From the NCBI GenBank assembly GCA_002501085.1, contig DLRL01000011.1, forward strand, positions 517 through 14,136: a stretch of DNA of 13,620 nucleotides, given 5' to 3'. Shown one piece after another: positions 12,538-13,620 of the stretch. Made by a program: the position numbers and the translations under genes. Position 1 is the stretch's first letter; each line of letters starts with the position of its first letter. Below the pieces are notes generated by a model, which had not been told where the DNA came from, ran no database searches, and was given only the letters and a program-made list of their open reading frames with translations. This DNA is from Gemmatimonadales bacterium UBA7889. Its GTDB lineage: Bacteria > Gemmatimonadota > Gemmatimonadetes > Longimicrobiales > Gaopeijiaceae.

Positions 12538-13620
12538 CTATGTGCTCAGAACTTCTTTTACTTGGCTGAGCGCAAAACCCAGATCTTCCTTCTCAATTGT
12601 AAGCGGTGGAGCGAAACGAATCACCTGGTGATGGGTTTCTTTGGCAAGAATGCCACGAGCGTGAAGCGCTTCGCAAAACGGTCTAGCCACTCCGCTTGAC
12701 TCCTTGATCACTACACCAATCATCAAGCCTTGTCCTCGCACTTCTTTGATATGTGGTGACTCAAGCTCGCGGAGCTGATCCATAAACCAACCTCCAAGTT
12801 GATCTGAGCACTCCGGCAATTTCTCATCAACAATCACATTTAGTGAGGCTAGGCCAACTGCAGCTCCCAACGGATTCCCTCCGAATGTCGATCCATGGTC
12901 TCCTGGGTCAAATACATCCATAAATTCTGCATCTGCGATTGTCGCTGAGACTGGGTAGACACCTCCACCGAGTGCTTTCCCCACGATCTGAACATCAGGA
13001 CGAACTGACTCCCAGTCGCAGCAGAACATTCTTCCAGTGCGACCCAGACCCGTTTGGATTTCATCCGCCATAAAGGCAACTCGGTTCGTTGTGCAGAGTT
13101 CCCTTGCCCTGCTCAAGAACCCTGAGGGGGGGACGACAACACCACCCTCGCCCTGAAGCGGTTCTACCAAAAAACCAACCGTGTTTTGGTTGATCGCCGC
13201 TTCGAGCGCTTCAGAGTTCCCATATGGGATTTCCACGAAGCCAGGGGTAAAGGGACCGAATCCATCTTTATATTGATCTTCAGAAGAAAAGCCCACGATA
13301 GTCGTGGTGCGGCCGTGGAAATTGTTCTCGCAAACTATGATTTCCGCCTTGTCTTCGGGCACTCCCTTAATCTCGTAACCCCACTTTCGTACCATCTTGA
13401 TCGCAGTTTCTACAGCCTCAGCCCCTGTATTCATCGGTAACGCTTTTTCAAAGCCTGTCATCTCACACAGTGCATTTAAGAACGGCCCCATCTGATCGTT
13501 ATGGAATGCTCGCGACGTCAACGTCAGTTTCTGCATTTGGGATAATGCTGCAGCGATAATTGAGGGGTGCCTGTGCCCTTGATTGAGCGCTGAATACGCG
13601 CTCAGCATATCCAGGTACCT
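12538..13620 (-). CDS. rocD: Ornithine aminotransferase, N-terminus beyond window
   Basis: This class III PLP aminotransferase is predicted to convert ornithine and 2-oxoglutarate to glutamate 5-semialdehyde and glutamate, linking arginine breakdown with proline and glutamate. The visible part is 360 residues ending VKEVLST. The frame stays open to the right edge, reading RYLD before MLSAYSALNQGHRHP, which is an internal family motif and not a start. About 40 residues are therefore missing from the N-terminus. Motifs seen are NTGAEAVETAIK, NNFHGRTTT, VEPLQGEGG, and ADEIQTGLGRTG with the PLP-ring aspartate. The PLP lysine lies in VGKALGGG, and STFGGNPLG follows. The family also includes acetylornithine and GABA aminotransferases, but the DMLSAYSALNQGH and ENNFHGRT wording favours ornithine aminotransferase. 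It converges on the YggX-like gene with 74 bases between the stops. Confidence 0.92.
   Translation of the reverse strand, partial: RYLDMLSAYSALNQGHRHPSIIAAALSQMQKLTLTSRAFHNDQMGPFLNALCEMTGFEKALPMNTGAEAVETAIKMVRKWGYEIKGVPEDKAEIIVCENNFHGRTTTIVGFSSEDQYKDGFGPFTPGFVEIPYGNSEALEAAINQNTVGFLVEPLQGEGGVVVPPSGFLSRARELCTTNRVAFMADEIQTGLGRTGRMFCCDWESVRPDVQIVGKALGGGVYPVSATIADAEFMDVFDPGDHGSTFGGNPLGAAVGLASLNVIVDEKLPECSDQLGGWFMDQLRELESPHIKEVRGQGLMIGVVIKESSGVARPFCEALHARGILAKETHHQVIRFAPPLTIEKEDLGFALSQVKEVLST

Noticed and set aside
1..13620. Search for CRISPR arrays, insertion sequences, toxin-antitoxin or defence genes, attachment sites and riboswitches
   Set aside because: No direct repeats with regular spacing, no transposase or integrase motifs, no terminal inverted repeats, and no genes outside well-known housekeeping families were seen. 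I found no sign of a new multi-gene system.

Overview
The window is ordinary bacterial chromosome and I see no mobile element, CRISPR array, prophage or defence locus. Base composition looks balanced, about half GC by eye. It holds single-copy housekeeping genes: cysS, pyrF, a class 1B pyrD, smpB, pgi and pyk. Together with a YtxH/YihY pair, a compact DksA/TraR zinc-finger protein and an arginine/ornithine-type aminotransferase, they point to a free-living Gram-negative-type heterotroph. The protein style reminds me of uncultivated Gemmatimonadota or neighbouring phyla. That assignment is a weak impression, not something the sequence proves.

Region 1 (1-6456, all on the minus strand) is read right to left as ytxH, yihY/brkB-like, smpB, a secreted N-acetylmuramoyl-L-alanine amidase, pyrD, pyrF and cysS. 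After these comes a tRNA-Thr(UGU) cut by the left edge. Most junctions are overlaps or gaps of a few bases (ATGA between smpB and the amidase, 2-5 nt between the amidase and pyrD, 2 nt between pyrD and pyrF). This suggests one transcript with translational coupling that mixes envelope, ribosome-rescue, pyrimidine and tRNA-charging functions.

Region 2 (6604-10193, minus strand) is a tight three-gene glycolysis cluster: pyruvate kinase, a PhnP-like metallo-beta-lactamase-fold phosphodiesterase and glucose-6-phosphate isomerase. The genes abut (TAA directly followed by GTG, then a TGATG overlap). A 147-nt spacer separates this cluster from region 1.

Region 3 (10194-13620) contains genes of alternating orientation. 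An RNase D with two HRDC-like domains runs rightward, divergent from pyk. A DksA/TraR-like protein runs leftward. A small YggX-like protein with two CxxC pairs runs rightward. An ornithine aminotransferase (rocD) runs leftward and is cut by the right edge before its start codon. No gene-free stretch reaches 300 bases.

The observations most worth a second look are modest. RNase D appears to start at an AUC codon behind a strong ribosome binding site. Pyruvate kinase carries the residue set associated with potassium-independent enzymes. The YggX-like protein has an added zinc-ribbon-like cysteine pattern. Several start codons need moving from the longest reading frame.
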